From Marinicauda salina (lineage in GTDB: Bacteria; Pseudomonadota; Alphaproteobacteria; Caulobacterales; Maricaulaceae), in contig NZ_QEXV01000003.1 in the NCBI RefSeq assembly GCF_003122085.1, forward strand, positions 711,998 to 775,997: a stretch of 64,000 bases of DNA, written 5' to 3'. The notes below the pieces were generated by a model. The model ran no database searches and was not told where the DNA came from. It saw only the letters and a list, made by a program, of their open reading frames with translations. Within the stretch, counting starts at the first letter, position 1, and each line of letters begins with the position of its first letter. Below are positions 52,712 to 61,813 of the stretch, piece after piece. The position numbers and the translations under genes are program-made.

Positions 52712-53596
52712 ATGAAGACTGTTTTCGCCGCGGCCGCGATCGCGCCGCTCCTTCTCGCCGCCGGCGGCGCGGCCGCCCTGACCGACGCGCCGCGCGAATC
52801 GCGCACGGTCGTGTTCGTCGGCGACGACGGCCGCGAACTGAGCCAGGCCGAAGTCGACGCCGTGATGAACGAGGCGATGGCGGCCGTCGAGGCGGCCGGC
52901 GTTCATGACGTCGATTTCGACTTCGATTTCGACTTCGACGAGGCGTTCGAGGGCGTCGCCTGGACCGACGCCGAGGAGGAAGCGCTCGAACGCGCCATGG
53001 AGGCGCTCGCCGAGGCGATGGTCGAACTGGAGACGCGACACGAAGAACGCGCCGCGGCTGACCACGCCCGCATCGAGGCGCACCGCGAGCGCCTGCGCGA
53101 TCACATGGCCGACGTCGAGGTGCGGGTCGAACACGCCGTCCGGCGGGCCGAACAGGCGCGCGTCCACGGCCTGCGCGCCGGCGCGCGCGGCATGGAGGCC
53201 GGCCTGCGCGGGATCGATCGCGCGATCGAGCGCGGCTGGGTCGAGGAGAACGGCGAGCGCCGCGAACTCACCGAAGACGAGATCGCTGAGCTGCGCGAGG
53301 CCCGCGCCGAGCTCGCCGAAGAGCTGGCCGAGTTCCGCGCCGAGCACGCCGAACTGCTCGCAGAGGCGGGCGACGGCGAAGTGCGCGCCGTCCGGGTCAT
53401 GCGCTTCGACGGCGACGATCTCGGCGCCGAAGGCGATCGCCGACGCATCCGCGTCGAAGACTCCGACGGCCGCCGGCGCGTCTGGATCAACGGCGAGGAG
53501 CTCACCGGCGACGCGCTCACCGAATGGCTGAACTCGCGCGAGGCGGACAGGCTGGCCGGCCCGCCGCCCGCGCCCGAAGCTCCGGATCGTCCCTGA
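52712..53596 (+). CDS. Exported, highly charged coiled-coil protein
   Basis: This 294-aa protein is not assigned to a family. It has a signal peptide (cleavage near GAAALTD), a striking DFDFDFDFDEAFEG repeat (residues about 68-82), then a long Glu/Ala/Arg-rich helical region (about 85-225) predicted as coiled coil, and a C-terminal basic-acidic RIRVEDSDGRRRVWINGEEL segment. GGAGGACG lies before the ATG at 52712. The DF repeats could bind calcium or another cation, but no canonical EF-hand is visible. It is probably periplasmic. It is an independent unit downstream of the groEL terminator. Confidence 0.75.
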   Translation: MKTVFAAAAIAPLLLAAGGAAALTDAPRESRTVVFVGDDGRELSQAEVDAVMNEAMAAVEAAGVHDVDFDFDFDFDEAFEGVAWTDAEEEALERAMEALAEAMVELETRHEERAAADHARIEAHRERLRDHMADVEVRVEHAVRRAEQARVHGLRAGARGMEAGLRGIDRAIERGWVEENGERRELTEDEIAELREARAELAEELAEFRAEHAELLAEAGDGEVRAVRVMRFDGDDLGAEGDRRRIRVEDSDGRRRVWINGEELTGDALTEWLNSREADRLAGPPPAPEAPDRP

Positions 53597-53673
53597 GGGA
53601 GCGGTCCGGTCCGTCCGGCGCGGGGTCTCTATGTGGCCCCCGGGGGCCTCGCGCCGGGCGACCATCTCCGGAG

Positions 53674-53706
53674 AAAAAAAGACCCGGCGTCCGAGGACGC
53701 CGGGTC
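53674..53706 (-). terminator. Rho-independent terminator of hisS
   Basis: Stem GACCCGGCGTCC/GGACGCCGGGTC (12 bp with a GA loop, or 11 bp with CGAG) followed on the minus strand by seven Ts. It lies about 150 nt beyond the hisS stop, within a 259-nt gap that otherwise holds nothing recognisable. Confidence 0.85.
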
Positions 53707-53855
53707 GAATTGTCGGTTGGTCGAAAAGAGACGTCTCCTCCCCAGAGACCTCTCGAGAGACAAGACGGTCAGGCCCTGTCTGTTAAGGAGCTTGGCCCGA
53801 TCGGACTGCGCCCGTCAACCCCTTGGACACGGCGCATTTTCAGGCGCACGGACCG

Positions 53856-55328
53856 TCAGTCTCCCGACAGCCGGCGGCGGATGGCGGACGCCAGCTCGCC
53901 GCGCAGCGCGGTGAATTGCTGGCGCTGTTCGCGCCAGGCGTCGTGATCGCTGACCTCGGCGGCGATCTCCGCGCCGAGTTCGAGATCCTTGATCGCCACC
54001 TCGCCGCGTTCGCGCTCGTCGCTTCCCTCGATGACGGCGAATCGGGCGCCGCGCCGGTCGGCGTATTTCAGCTGCTTGCCCATATTGCCCCCGCCGACGA
54101 AGGCCTCGGCGCGCAGGCCCGCCGCGCGCAGCTCGGCGGCCATGGCGAAATAGTCCGCCATGCGGTCCTTGTCCGCGGCGATGACGACGACCAGCGGATC
54201 GGGCTCGGCCGCGCCAAGACGGTCGAGCGCGGCGAGCGCGGCGGCGAAGCGGCTCACGCCGAAGGAGAAGCCCGTCGCCGGCACGGCCTGGCCGGTGAAG
54301 CGCGCGACCAGGTCGTCATAGCGCCCGCCCGAAGCCACCGAGCCGAACTGCATCGGCGAGCCGTCCGGATAGGTCGGGACCGCCAGGAGCTCGGTCTCGA
54401 ATACCGGGCCCGTATAGTACCCGAGCCCGCGCACAACGGAGGGGTCGAAGATCGCCGCGTTCTCCGAGACCCCCAAGGCGGACAGAATCGCATCGATCTC
54501 CTCAAGCGCCGCGATGCCCGCTTCACCGCGCCCTTCGCCGACGGCCGAACGCAGGCGCGCAACGACATCGCCGCGGCTGCCCTCTGCGCTGGCGGCGTCG
54601 AGAAAACCCATCACCGTCCGGATGCCGTCCCCATCCAGCCCCGCGCCTTCGGTGAAGTCGCCGCTCTCGTCCTCGCGGCCCGCGCCGAGCAGCTGCTCGA
54701 CGCCCTCGCGCCCCAAGCGGTCGAGCTTGTCGATGGCGCGCAGGACGCGCAGCCGGCTGGTCTCGTCGGCCGCGCCGAGGCTTTCCAGCACGCCGTCGAG
54801 CAGGCGCCGGTCATTGACGCGCACGACATACTCTCCCTCGGTCAGCCCCGCCGCGCCCATCACCTCGCAGGCCAGCGCGATCATCTCCGCGTCCGCGGCC
54901 GGGCCAGGCGCGCCGACGGAATCGGCGTCGCACTGGACGAACTGGCGGAAGCGGCCGGGCCCGGGCTTCTCGTTGCGCCAGACTTCGCCGAACTGGTAGC
55001 GGCGAAACGGCTTGGCGAGATCCTGAAAATTCTCCGCGACGAAGCGCGCCAGCGGCGCGGTCAGGTCGTAGCGCAGCGCCATCCACTGCTCGTCGTCGTC
55101 CTGCAGCGCGAACACGCCCTCATTGGGACGCTCGGCGTCGGGCAGGAACTTGCCCAGCGCGTCGGCGTACTCGAAAGCCGGCGTCTCGAGCGGCTCGAAA
55201 CCCCAGCGCTCGTAGACCGCGCTGGCGGCGTGCACGAGCGCGCGCTCGGCCCTGAGCGCGTCGGAGGCGCGATCCTCGAAGCCGCGCGGGCGGCGCGCCT
55301 TGGGCTTGAATGTCTTGGGCTTCGCCAT
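53856..55328 (-). CDS. hisS: Histidyl-tRNA synthetase
   Basis: This 490-aa class II synthetase has motif 1 near YERWGFEPLETPAFEY, motif 2 in FRRYQFGEVWRNEKPGPGRFRQFVQCDADSVG, the histidine loop VRGLGYYTGPVFE and motif 3 GGRYDDLVARFTGQAVPATGFSFGVSR, plus the C-terminal anticodon-binding domain (about 395-480). It charges tRNA-His. The ATG at 55328 starts MAKPKTFKPKARRPRGFED, with RGFED typical of HisRS; the longer frame lacks support. It follows the DsbD-like gene on the same strand after 81 nt. Confidence 0.96.
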   Translation of the reverse strand: MAKPKTFKPKARRPRGFEDRASDALRAERALVHAASAVYERWGFEPLETPAFEYADALGKFLPDAERPNEGVFALQDDDEQWMALRYDLTAPLARFVAENFQDLAKPFRRYQFGEVWRNEKPGPGRFRQFVQCDADSVGAPGPAADAEMIALACEVMGAAGLTEGEYVVRVNDRRLLDGVLESLGAADETSRLRVLRAIDKLDRLGREGVEQLLGAGREDESGDFTEGAGLDGDGIRTVMGFLDAASAEGSRGDVVARLRSAVGEGRGEAGIAALEEIDAILSALGVSENAAIFDPSVVRGLGYYTGPVFETELLAVPTYPDGSPMQFGSVASGGRYDDLVARFTGQAVPATGFSFGVSRFAAALAALDRLGAAEPDPLVVVIAADKDRMADYFAMAAELRAAGLRAEAFVGGGNMGKQLKYADRRGARFAVIEGSDERERGEVAIKDLELGAEIAAEVSDHDAWREQRQQFTALRGELASAIRRRLSGD

Positions 55329-55409
55329 GGCGTGGGGATCCGTGATCGGCGGGCGGTACGCGGAGTTAGCCCCGCGCGCGCCCGCGATCAAGCCGCGACC
55401 GCCGCCCGC

Positions 55410-57560
55410 CTAGTCTTGCGCGGCCAGCGCCTCGCCGTCCGGACCGATCGCGCGGTCGATCGCATCGAGCACGATGCGCTCGGTCAGGAGCGGCGGCAGA
55501 ACCTCGGCCGCCCCGCCGCCTTCCGGGTAGACGAGGTAGAGCGGCACGCCGGCCTGGCCGTGGCGTTCGAGCGCGGCGGCGATCTCGGGATCGCGATTGG
55601 TGAAGTCCGCGCGCAGCAGCACAAAATCGTGGCGCGCGAAGGCCTCGCGGACGTCGGCGTCGGCGAGTGCGCCCAGCTTGTTGGCCTGGCAGCTCACGCA
55701 CCACGCCGCGGTGAAATCGACGAAGACCGGCCGGCCCTCTTCGCGCAGCGCCGCGACCCGCTCCGGGCTCCAGTCCTCGTACGCGCCGCCCGCCCCTGAG
55801 GTCTCGACCAGCTCCAATCGACCGGTCACGACCAGCGCGCCCGCCGCCAGCGCGACGCCGACCAGGCTCGCGGCGCGGCCCGCGCCGCCGCCGACGCGGC
55901 CGGCCCAGATCGCGAAGCCGGCGGCGAGGAACGCCAGCAACAGCCAGGCGACTCCGCCTGCGCCGGTCTGGACGCCGAGCACCCAGGCCAGCCAGATCGC
56001 CGTGGCGAACATCGGAAACGCCAGCAACTGCTTGAAGCGCTCCATCCACGCGCCCGGCCGCGGCAGGAAGCCCAGCAGAGCCGGAAAGAAGCTCACGACG
56101 ACAAAGGGCAACGCCAGCCCGACGCCGAGGAAGGCGAAGATCGTCAGCGACGCCGCGGGCGGCTGACTGAAGGCGAAGGCGAGCGCGACCGTCATGAAGG
56201 GCGCCAGACACGGCGCGGCGACGAACACCGCCAGCACGCCGGTCAGGAAGGCGCCCGAGCGACCCCGCGTCGGCGCGGCGCCGCCGACGCCCTGAAGCGA
56301 GGTCCCGATCTGGAACGCGCCCAGGAAGTTCAGCCCGACGAGGAACATCAGGAGCGCCAGCCCGGCGACGACGACCGGGGCCTGGAGCTGGAACCCCCAG
56401 GCGCCGGGCATGCCGAAGGATCTCAACGCCAGCAGCAGCGCGCCCAGCGCCACGAAGGTGATGAGCACGCCGGCGCCGAAGACGAGGCCGAGCTCGCGGG
56501 CGTGAGCGCGCTCCGAGCCCCGCTTGTTGACGATGTTGAGCGCCTTCATCGACAGCACCGGGAAGACGCACGGCATCAGGTTGAGGATCAGTCCGCCGAG
56601 CAGGGCGAACGCCGCGGCCTGGAGGAAGGACACGGTCGCCGTCTCCGATGCTCCGGGAGCGGCGTCGCCCGCGGGGCCCGAGGCGATCTCGGCGACCGCC
56701 GCGCCCGGCTCGGGCCGGACGGTGACGGCGCGCTCGCGCCAGCGCCCGCCCTCTCGGCGCTCGAAGACGACGACGCCGGCGCGCACCGCGTCGACCGCGC
56801 CCTCGATGCGCCACCCCGGAACGAGGTCGATGCGCGCTCCGCCGTCGGCGAGGCGGACGCGCTGCTCGGCGGCGTGTTCGATCACCCCGCCGTCATGGGG
56901 GAAGAATTGCAGATTGCGGACGCTTGCGTCCCCGCCGGCGAGCGGGTCGCCGCGCAGGGTGAGCGCCAGGGCGCCGTCCGCCGCGACGAGACCGGCCTCG
57001 ATCGGTCCGGCCGCCTCGGGGGCGGCGTCGAACGCCGCTTCGATCAACCGCGCGCCGGCCGGGTCCGGCCGCGTCTCGCCCGTCGAGAGCGTGATCTGGA
57101 AATCACCCTCTTCGGGAATGCAGATCTCCTCGCACACCAGCCAGCGGGCGTGCGCGGCGATCGTCGTCTCGCCGGGCGGAAGATCGGCCGGCGCGGTGAC
57201 CGGAACCGGCAGCGTGACCGCGTCGGCATAGCCGTAATTCGCCAGCGGGCCGATCGGGTACACCGCCGGCGTCGGCCACACGATCTCGCCGGCCGTCCAG
57301 CCCTCGGGCAGGTCGAACGCGATCTCCGTGGGTTCGCCGGAATCGCCGGGATTGCGCCAGTAGGTGTGCCAGCCCGGCTCGATCTCCTGGCGCAGCGCGA
57401 TGTGGAAGGTCTCGCCGGCGCCGACGGACGTCCGGTCCGACACCAGGCGCGCGTCCACCATCGGCTCGGCCGAGCCGAACTGCGCATCCGCCGCGCCGCC
57501 GCCAAGCAGCGTCGCCAGGAGAACTAGGATTTGGAGAAGCCGGGCGGGCCAGCCTGTCAT
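55410..57560 (-). CDS. Protein-disulfide reductase, DsbD/ScsB family
   Basis: This 716-aa protein has a signal peptide, an N-terminal periplasmic domain (WLVCEEICIPEEG with a CxxxxC pair, residues about 145-160), a central membrane domain of about eight helices (about 300-560) with conserved Cys (MPCVFPVL and APCLAPFM), and a C-terminal thioredoxin-like domain with FTAAWCVSCQANK. Electrons pass from cytosolic thioredoxin across the membrane to periplasmic thiol partners. It resembles ScsB-type enlarged DsbDs. Cotranscription with SapC upstream is possible, though a hairpin separates them. Confidence 0.9.
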   Translation of the reverse strand: MTGWPARLLQILVLLATLLGGGAADAQFGSAEPMVDARLVSDRTSVGAGETFHIALRQEIEPGWHTYWRNPGDSGEPTEIAFDLPEGWTAGEIVWPTPAVYPIGPLANYGYADAVTLPVPVTAPADLPPGETTIAAHARWLVCEEICIPEEGDFQITLSTGETRPDPAGARLIEAAFDAAPEAAGPIEAGLVAADGALALTLRGDPLAGGDASVRNLQFFPHDGGVIEHAAEQRVRLADGGARIDLVPGWRIEGAVDAVRAGVVVFERREGGRWRERAVTVRPEPGAAVAEIASGPAGDAAPGASETATVSFLQAAAFALLGGLILNLMPCVFPVLSMKALNIVNKRGSERAHARELGLVFGAGVLITFVALGALLLALRSFGMPGAWGFQLQAPVVVAGLALLMFLVGLNFLGAFQIGTSLQGVGGAAPTRGRSGAFLTGVLAVFVAAPCLAPFMTVALAFAFSQPPAASLTIFAFLGVGLALPFVVVSFFPALLGFLPRPGAWMERFKQLLAFPMFATAIWLAWVLGVQTGAGGVAWLLLAFLAAGFAIWAGRVGGGAGRAASLVGVALAAGALVVTGRLELVETSGAGGAYEDWSPERVAALREEGRPVFVDFTAAWCVSCQANKLGALADADVREAFARHDFVLLRADFTNRDPEIAAALERHGQAGVPLYLVYPEGGGAAEVLPPLLTERIVLDAIDRAIGPDGEALAAQD

Positions 57561-57656
57561 GAGCGTCGCACTCCGCAGATCACGTGATGCGGGATCATAT
57601 AGGCGGCCTGCCCGACCGCGCGAGCCCGGTTACGACCCTGTGAGCGCAGAGTGATT

Positions 57657-57681
57657 GCGGGCGGGGTGCGTCCCCGCCCGC
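57657..57681 (-). terminator. Hairpin downstream of the SapC gene
   Basis: Perfect 10-bp stem GCGGGCGGGG/CCCCGCCCGC around TGCGT, starting 9 nt after the SapC stop on the minus strand. A clear T-run is lacking, so it may only slow or partly end transcription before the DsbD-like gene. Confidence 0.5.
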
Positions 57682-57689
57682 GCACGGAT

Positions 57690-58523
57690 TCAGGCTTCCG
57701 GAGACGGCGGCGGCGGCGGCGCGCTGACGTCCGCGGCGCCGCCCGCTCCGGCTTCGCGGGCGATGGCGCGCTGGATCAGGTATTCCCACTGCCCCATCGA
57801 GATCATGTGGGCGTAGATCGCGCCGAGGATCGCGCTGTCGCGGAATTCGGAGAACGTGTCCGCCGGGAGATCCTTGAGCTTGTCGGCGGAGACACCCCAG
57901 TACTGCGCGATCGTCTGCGGCTCGCCCTGCGGCTGACCGGCGGCGTCGCGAGGCTGGTAGGTCGTCGTCTGCTCCTCGAACAGGTCCAGCTCCTGGAGGC
58001 GCTCGATGAACCGCTCAGTCGCCTTGACGTCGGCCTCGTAGCGCTGGACGAAATCGATCGCGCGCTGGGTCAGGTTCGACGGCTGGTCGTCATCGTTGAA
58101 GAAGGGCTCGTCGGGCTTGTCCGAGATCATCTCGGAGTCGGCGTCGATGCATACCGTGTAGCGCTCGCCGCCATCCATCACGGCCGAGACGAACGGATAG
58201 CGTCGCGCATAGGCCGGGATGTAGCTGAACTTCTCGAAGTCGCCGGTTTCCGGATCGACGAAGAGATTGGAGCCGGCGTTCAGTCCCATCGCGGCGACCG
58301 GCGTGCGGGTCTGGCCGAGGAAGATGATGGGAAAGCGCGACGCGGCGGCGGTGAACTCGCCCACCGTGATCGGCACGAAATGGCTCTCCTGAAGAAAGCC
58401 GAACTTGCGCTCGGGATACTTCAGACCCTTGCCCTTGTGCTGGGCGACGTTCAACGGCTCCGGGCGCTTGTAGAGCGGCAGCGTGCCCTTGATCTGTCCT
58501 TGGCTGGCGGCGGCGTCGGCCAT
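57690..58523 (-). CDS. SapC family protein
   Basis: A 277-aa soluble protein with the SapC domain: LYKRPEPLNVAQHKGKGLKY near the start, FVPITVGEFTAAASRFPIIFLG, VAAMGLNAGSNLFVD and YIPAYARRYPFV. The family occurs in proteobacteria and was linked by name to surface-layer export, but its role is not clear. No signal peptide is seen. GGGGGAG precedes the ATG at 58523; the longer upstream frame is not supported. The C-terminus is Pro/Ala-rich. Confidence 0.88.
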   Translation of the reverse strand: MADAAASQGQIKGTLPLYKRPEPLNVAQHKGKGLKYPERKFGFLQESHFVPITVGEFTAAASRFPIIFLGQTRTPVAAMGLNAGSNLFVDPETGDFEKFSYIPAYARRYPFVSAVMDGGERYTVCIDADSEMISDKPDEPFFNDDDQPSNLTQRAIDFVQRYEADVKATERFIERLQELDLFEEQTTTYQPRDAAGQPQGEPQTIAQYWGVSADKLKDLPADTFSEFRDSAILGAIYAHMISMGQWEYLIQRAIAREAGAGGAADVSAPPPPPSPEA

Positions 58524-58624
58524 TACGGCTCCCCCTTCGTGACATTCGCAGCTGGTGTTAGCGAAGACCGTCCCGATAGGCAACAAAGCCCGTCAGAACA
58601 GGCGTGAGCGAACGCCGAATGCAA

Positions 58625-58656
58625 GAGGCGCGCCCGCCGGGGGACGGGCGCGCCTC
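58625..58656 (-). terminator. Hairpin terminator downstream of ompW
   Basis: 12-bp stem GAGGCGCGCCCG/CGGGCGCGCCTC with an 8-nt loop, 24 nt past the OmpW stop. The following minus-strand bases TTGCATTC are only moderately T-rich. Confidence 0.65.
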
Positions 58657-58679
58657 GTCGCATGGCCGGCGCCGCGGGG

Positions 58680-59318
58680 CTAGTAGCGCCAGCCGACGCC
58701 CACGCCGACGATCACCGGGTCGATGTCGACATCGGCCTCGACGATGCCGAGCCCGCCGGCGTCGATGGTCACGTCGGTGTTGATCCACACCTTCTTGACG
58801 TCGACGTTGAAGAACCAGCGTTCGTTGATCTTGTAGTCGAAGCCCGCTTGCAGCGCCGCGCCGACGCTGTCGTCATAGTCGATCGACGCCAGCGGCGAAC
58901 CGCCGGGCAGGTCCTCGTTGAAGAAGGTCGTGTAGTTGATCCCGGCGCCGACATAGGGCTGGAACTGCGCGTCCGGCGCGAAGTGGTACTGAAGCGTCAG
59001 CGTCGGCGGCAGCAGCGTCGTCTCGCCGAGATCGACATCGCCCAGCGACGTGCCGACGGCGGTCACGTCGTGCGGCGTGACGCCGAGGATAAGCTCGGCG
59101 GCGATGTTGTCGGTCAGGAAGTAGCTGATGTCGAATTCCGGCACGACCGAGGCGTCGATGTCGACATCGCCGCCGATCGGCGTGATGTCCGCGCTTTCGT
59201 CGGGCTGGACGGTGATCGCGCGGACGCGGAAGCGCCATTCGCCCTGGTCGGCGAAGGCCGGGGCGCCGAGGCCGGCGAGCACGAGGGCCGAAGCGGCCGC
59301 CGAGAAGAAGACTTTCAT
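58680..59318 (-). CDS. ompW: OmpW family outer membrane protein
   Basis: This 212-aa eight-stranded barrel protein has a signal peptide (cleavage near PAFADQ). Conserved OmpW blocks are FDISYFLTDNIAAELILGVTPHDV, LPPTLTLQYHF, PYVGAGINYTTFF, LQAGFDYKINERWFFNVDVKKVWI and a terminal VGVGWRY with aromatic end. It forms a small channel for hydrophobic compounds in the outer membrane. Its 5' leader contains a short inverted repeat (CCCTAT/ATAGGG, 59335-59351). It is divergent from the Fur-family regulator gene, with about 160 nt between. Confidence 0.92.
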   Translation of the reverse strand: MKVFFSAAASALVLAGLGAPAFADQGEWRFRVRAITVQPDESADITPIGGDVDIDASVVPEFDISYFLTDNIAAELILGVTPHDVTAVGTSLGDVDLGETTLLPPTLTLQYHFAPDAQFQPYVGAGINYTTFFNEDLPGGSPLASIDYDDSVGAALQAGFDYKINERWFFNVDVKKVWINTDVTIDAGGLGIVEADVDIDPVIVGVGVGWRY

Positions 59319-59479
59319 TGTGGGTCCCCTATTTCCCTATTGAAGATAGGGCCTTCATGCGCCGGGTCGCCGCGCGCGGGTAGAGGGCAAGACGCCGCGC
59401 GGCGCCCGGTCGCGCGGCGCCGCGCCGCAGGCGCGCGCCGGGGTCGCGCCCGGCGGCGGATCGGATTACATGAGGGGTC

Positions 59480-59911
59480 ATGAGCGAGACCATCGATACG
59501 CGTCAGGCCCTAACGGCCGCGGAACGGCAGTGCGCCCGGCGCGGCCTGTCGCTCACGCCGGTACGCCGGCGCGTGCTCGAGCTCCTGCTCGACGCCGGCG
59601 GGCCGGTGAAGGCCTACGACCTGCTCGCCGCGCTGAAGCCCGGCGGCGCGGCGCAACCGCCCACGGTCTATCGCGCGCTCGATTTCCTGACCTCGGCCGG
59701 GTTGGCCCACAAGGTCGAGGCGCTGAACGCCTATCTCGCCTGCGTCCATGGCGAGGACCGCGGCGACGCCGAGCTGTTCATCTGCGAGGCGTGCGGCAAT
59801 GTCGAGGAGCGCCATGTCGACGCCGAACCCGCCGACTCGCCCGACGGGTTCCGGGTCGAGCGCTCCGTCGTCGAGCATTACGGCCGCTGCGCGAACTGCG
59901 CCGACGCCTGA
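59480..59911 (+). CDS. Fur family transcriptional regulator (Zur-like)
   Basis: This 143-aa protein has an N-terminal winged helix (GLSLTPVRRRVLELLLDAGGPVKAYDLL, PPTVYRALDFLTSAGLAHK) and a C-terminal dimer domain with CEACG and CANC pairs for structural zinc, and ACVHGED replacing the usual HHDH metal motif. The short N-terminal and cysteine layout are closer to Zur than to Fur. It would repress zinc- or iron-uptake genes when metal is plentiful. A short leader with AGGGG precedes the ATG; the divergent ompW gene is a possible target. Confidence 0.88.
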   Translation: MSETIDTRQALTAAERQCARRGLSLTPVRRRVLELLLDAGGPVKAYDLLAALKPGGAAQPPTVYRALDFLTSAGLAHKVEALNAYLACVHGEDRGDAELFICEACGNVEERHVDAEPADSPDGFRVERSVVEHYGRCANCADA

Positions 59912-59985
59912 GTCGCCCGAAGCGAAACGGTCTTAAAGATTTCCGCGAACCTGCTTAGCCTCGCCCCGGCGCGAGGGAGGCGGCG

Positions 59986-60909
59986 ATGGAAACGCTCTGG
60001 CGGGGCAATGCGAACGCCTGGGAGTGCGACGAGCTCGGGCATCTCAATGTGCGCGCCTACGCGGCGAAGGCCTGGGAGGCCATCGGGACGCTGTCCGACC
60101 GCATCGGCATGCGCGGCGCCTTCGCGGCGAACGCGACGGCGACGCTGATCCCGCGCGAGCTGCATGTGCGCTTCCTCGCCGAGGCGCGTCCCGGGGCGCC
60201 GCTGGAGATCGCCGGCGGCGTCGCCGACTGGGACGACCGCACGCTCGAGGCGGTGCTGGTGATGCGCCAGCCGGACCGCGACCGGCCGACGGCGACCTTC
60301 CGCTTCCAGCTCGCCCACGCCGATCCGGTCTACCGCTCCGTGTTCGCCTGGCCCGATCGGGCCCGGACGGCGCTCGAGGCGCTGCGGATCCAGCCCCCGC
60401 CGGAAGCCGCGCCCCGCGGGCTGAAGCCCGCCGCGCCCGCCGAAGACGTTTCCCGCGCCCGCGCCGACGCGCTCGGCCTGGCCGAGGTCGGGATCGGACG
60501 CTTCGGTCCCGCCGACGTCGACATCTTCGGCCGCATGCGGCCCGACACGCCGATCGGCAAGGTCTCCGACGGCGTGGTCCATTTCGCCACCGGCTTCCCG
60601 GAGGAATGGACCGCCCATTCGAGCGACGAAGGGCTGCGCGTCGCCGGGGCGCTGCTCGAGGCCCGCGTCCTCTATCGCCGTTTCGCGACGGCGGGCGAGG
60701 GCTTCGTCATGCGCTCGGGCCTGACGGCGGCGAGCGAGAAGGTGCGCTCGCTGGTCCACTGGGTGCTCGATCCCGCGACCGGCGAGCCCTGGTGGACCAT
60801 GGAGGGCGTCGCCTGCCTGATGGATCTCGACGAACGCAGGCTGCGCCCGGCCGATCCCGACACCCTGAAAGCGCTGAAGGCCGCCTGCATCGAGGGACTC
60901 GCCGTCTAG
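59986..60909 (+). CDS. Acyl-CoA thioesterase family protein with two hotdog domains
   Basis: This 307-aa protein has two tandem thioesterase-like hotdog units: WRGNANAWECDELGHLNVRAYAAKAWEA at the start (catalytic-type D-E-L-G-H-L-N) and a second unit from about residue 155 (GFPEEWTAHSSDEGLRVAGALLEARVLYRRFA). It likely cleaves acyl-CoA esters in the cytosol; substrate unknown. Its TAG stop shares the bases CTAG with the stop of the convergent TPR protein. Confidence 0.82.
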   Translation: METLWRGNANAWECDELGHLNVRAYAAKAWEAIGTLSDRIGMRGAFAANATATLIPRELHVRFLAEARPGAPLEIAGGVADWDDRTLEAVLVMRQPDRDRPTATFRFQLAHADPVYRSVFAWPDRARTALEALRIQPPPEAAPRGLKPAAPAEDVSRARADALGLAEVGIGRFGPADVDIFGRMRPDTPIGKVSDGVVHFATGFPEEWTAHSSDEGLRVAGALLEARVLYRRFATAGEGFVMRSGLTAASEKVRSLVHWVLDPATGEPWWTMEGVACLMDLDERRLRPADPDTLKALKAACIEGLAV

Positions 60910-61736
60910 CGGCTCTCCGACACGCGCTCCAGGCCGGCGCGCGCCTCCAGCGCCTGGGCGTCGGTCCGCGCCACGTTCGCCGCGGCCTCGTAGAGCGCCG
61001 CGGCGCTCTCGAGATCGCCGGAGGCCTCGCGGATGCGGGCGAGCTCCATGGCCGGCGCGAACCGGCCCGGCTCGAAGGCGAGCACGCGTTCGTAGATCGC
61101 CGCCGCCTCGCCGCGCCGTCCGGCGTCGAGCAGGCAGCCGGCGTGGGCGGTCAACGCGTCGAGATCCCAGGCGTCGGCCGCGACGGCCGCGCCGGTCTCC
61201 GCGCAGGGGCCGGCGTCTTCGGAGGACGCGATCTCGGTCGACGCCGATCCCGCGGTCGCGCCAGCGTCGTCGACCTCCCCGGCCGCGGTCTCCGGGGCGC
61301 TCGCAGAAGGGCTCTCGGACCCGGCCGGCGCCGACTCCGCCGTCGCGCCGCCGGACTCCGCCCCATCGAAATCGAGCGGCGCGCCGGGTCCGCGCAGGCG
61401 CACGAGCACGCCGCCCTGGCGCATCTCGGCGGCCGCATAGGTCCAGCTGCCGGGAAAGCTCACCGCCAGCCCCGCGCCGCGCGGCTCGGTGCGGATCACC
61501 CCGACCGGGCCCGGCCGGGCGGACTCGATCCGCCGGGCGCGGCCCTCGACTCCCGACACGACCACGGTCACGCCGTCGGGCGCCATGCGCGCATCGACCC
61601 CGGCGGGCTGGACGTCGAAGGCGAGCCACAGCCGGTGCTCCTCGTCGCCCGGCAGCATGCGGACATCGACGAGCTCGGCGGAGGCGGGCGCGCCGGCGAG
61701 GGCCAGCCACGCCGCGGCGAGGAGGAGGCGCGACAT
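60906..61736 (-). CDS. Exported tetratricopeptide-repeat protein
   Basis: A 276-aa protein with a signal peptide (cleavage near APASAEL), an N-terminal beta-rich region (about residues 22-110, similar in pattern to AMIN-like domains), an acidic Ala/Ser-rich linker (about 120-185) and two TPRs at the C-terminus (DLDALTAHAGCLLDAGRRGEAAAIYERVLAFEPG and the following repeat). Such proteins scaffold complexes in the periplasm. Specific function unknown. Start at ATG 61736 chosen to give the signal peptide. Confidence 0.75.
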   Translation of the reverse strand: MSRLLLAAAWLALAGAPASAELVDVRMLPGDEEHRLWLAFDVQPAGVDARMAPDGVTVVVSGVEGRARRIESARPGPVGVIRTEPRGAGLAVSFPGSWTYAAAEMRQGGVLVRLRGPGAPLDFDGAESGGATAESAPAGSESPSASAPETAAGEVDDAGATAGSASTEIASSEDAGPCAETGAAVAADAWDLDALTAHAGCLLDAGRRGEAAAIYERVLAFEPGRFAPAMELARIREASGDLESAAALYEAAANVARTDAQALEARAGLERVSESR

Positions 61737-61813
61737 GGAACCGATCCTATGGCGTGAATCGCGTGGACGCACGAGGCTTCTCCCGAGGGGCCGCAGCAGG
61801 CTAGCTTGAACGC

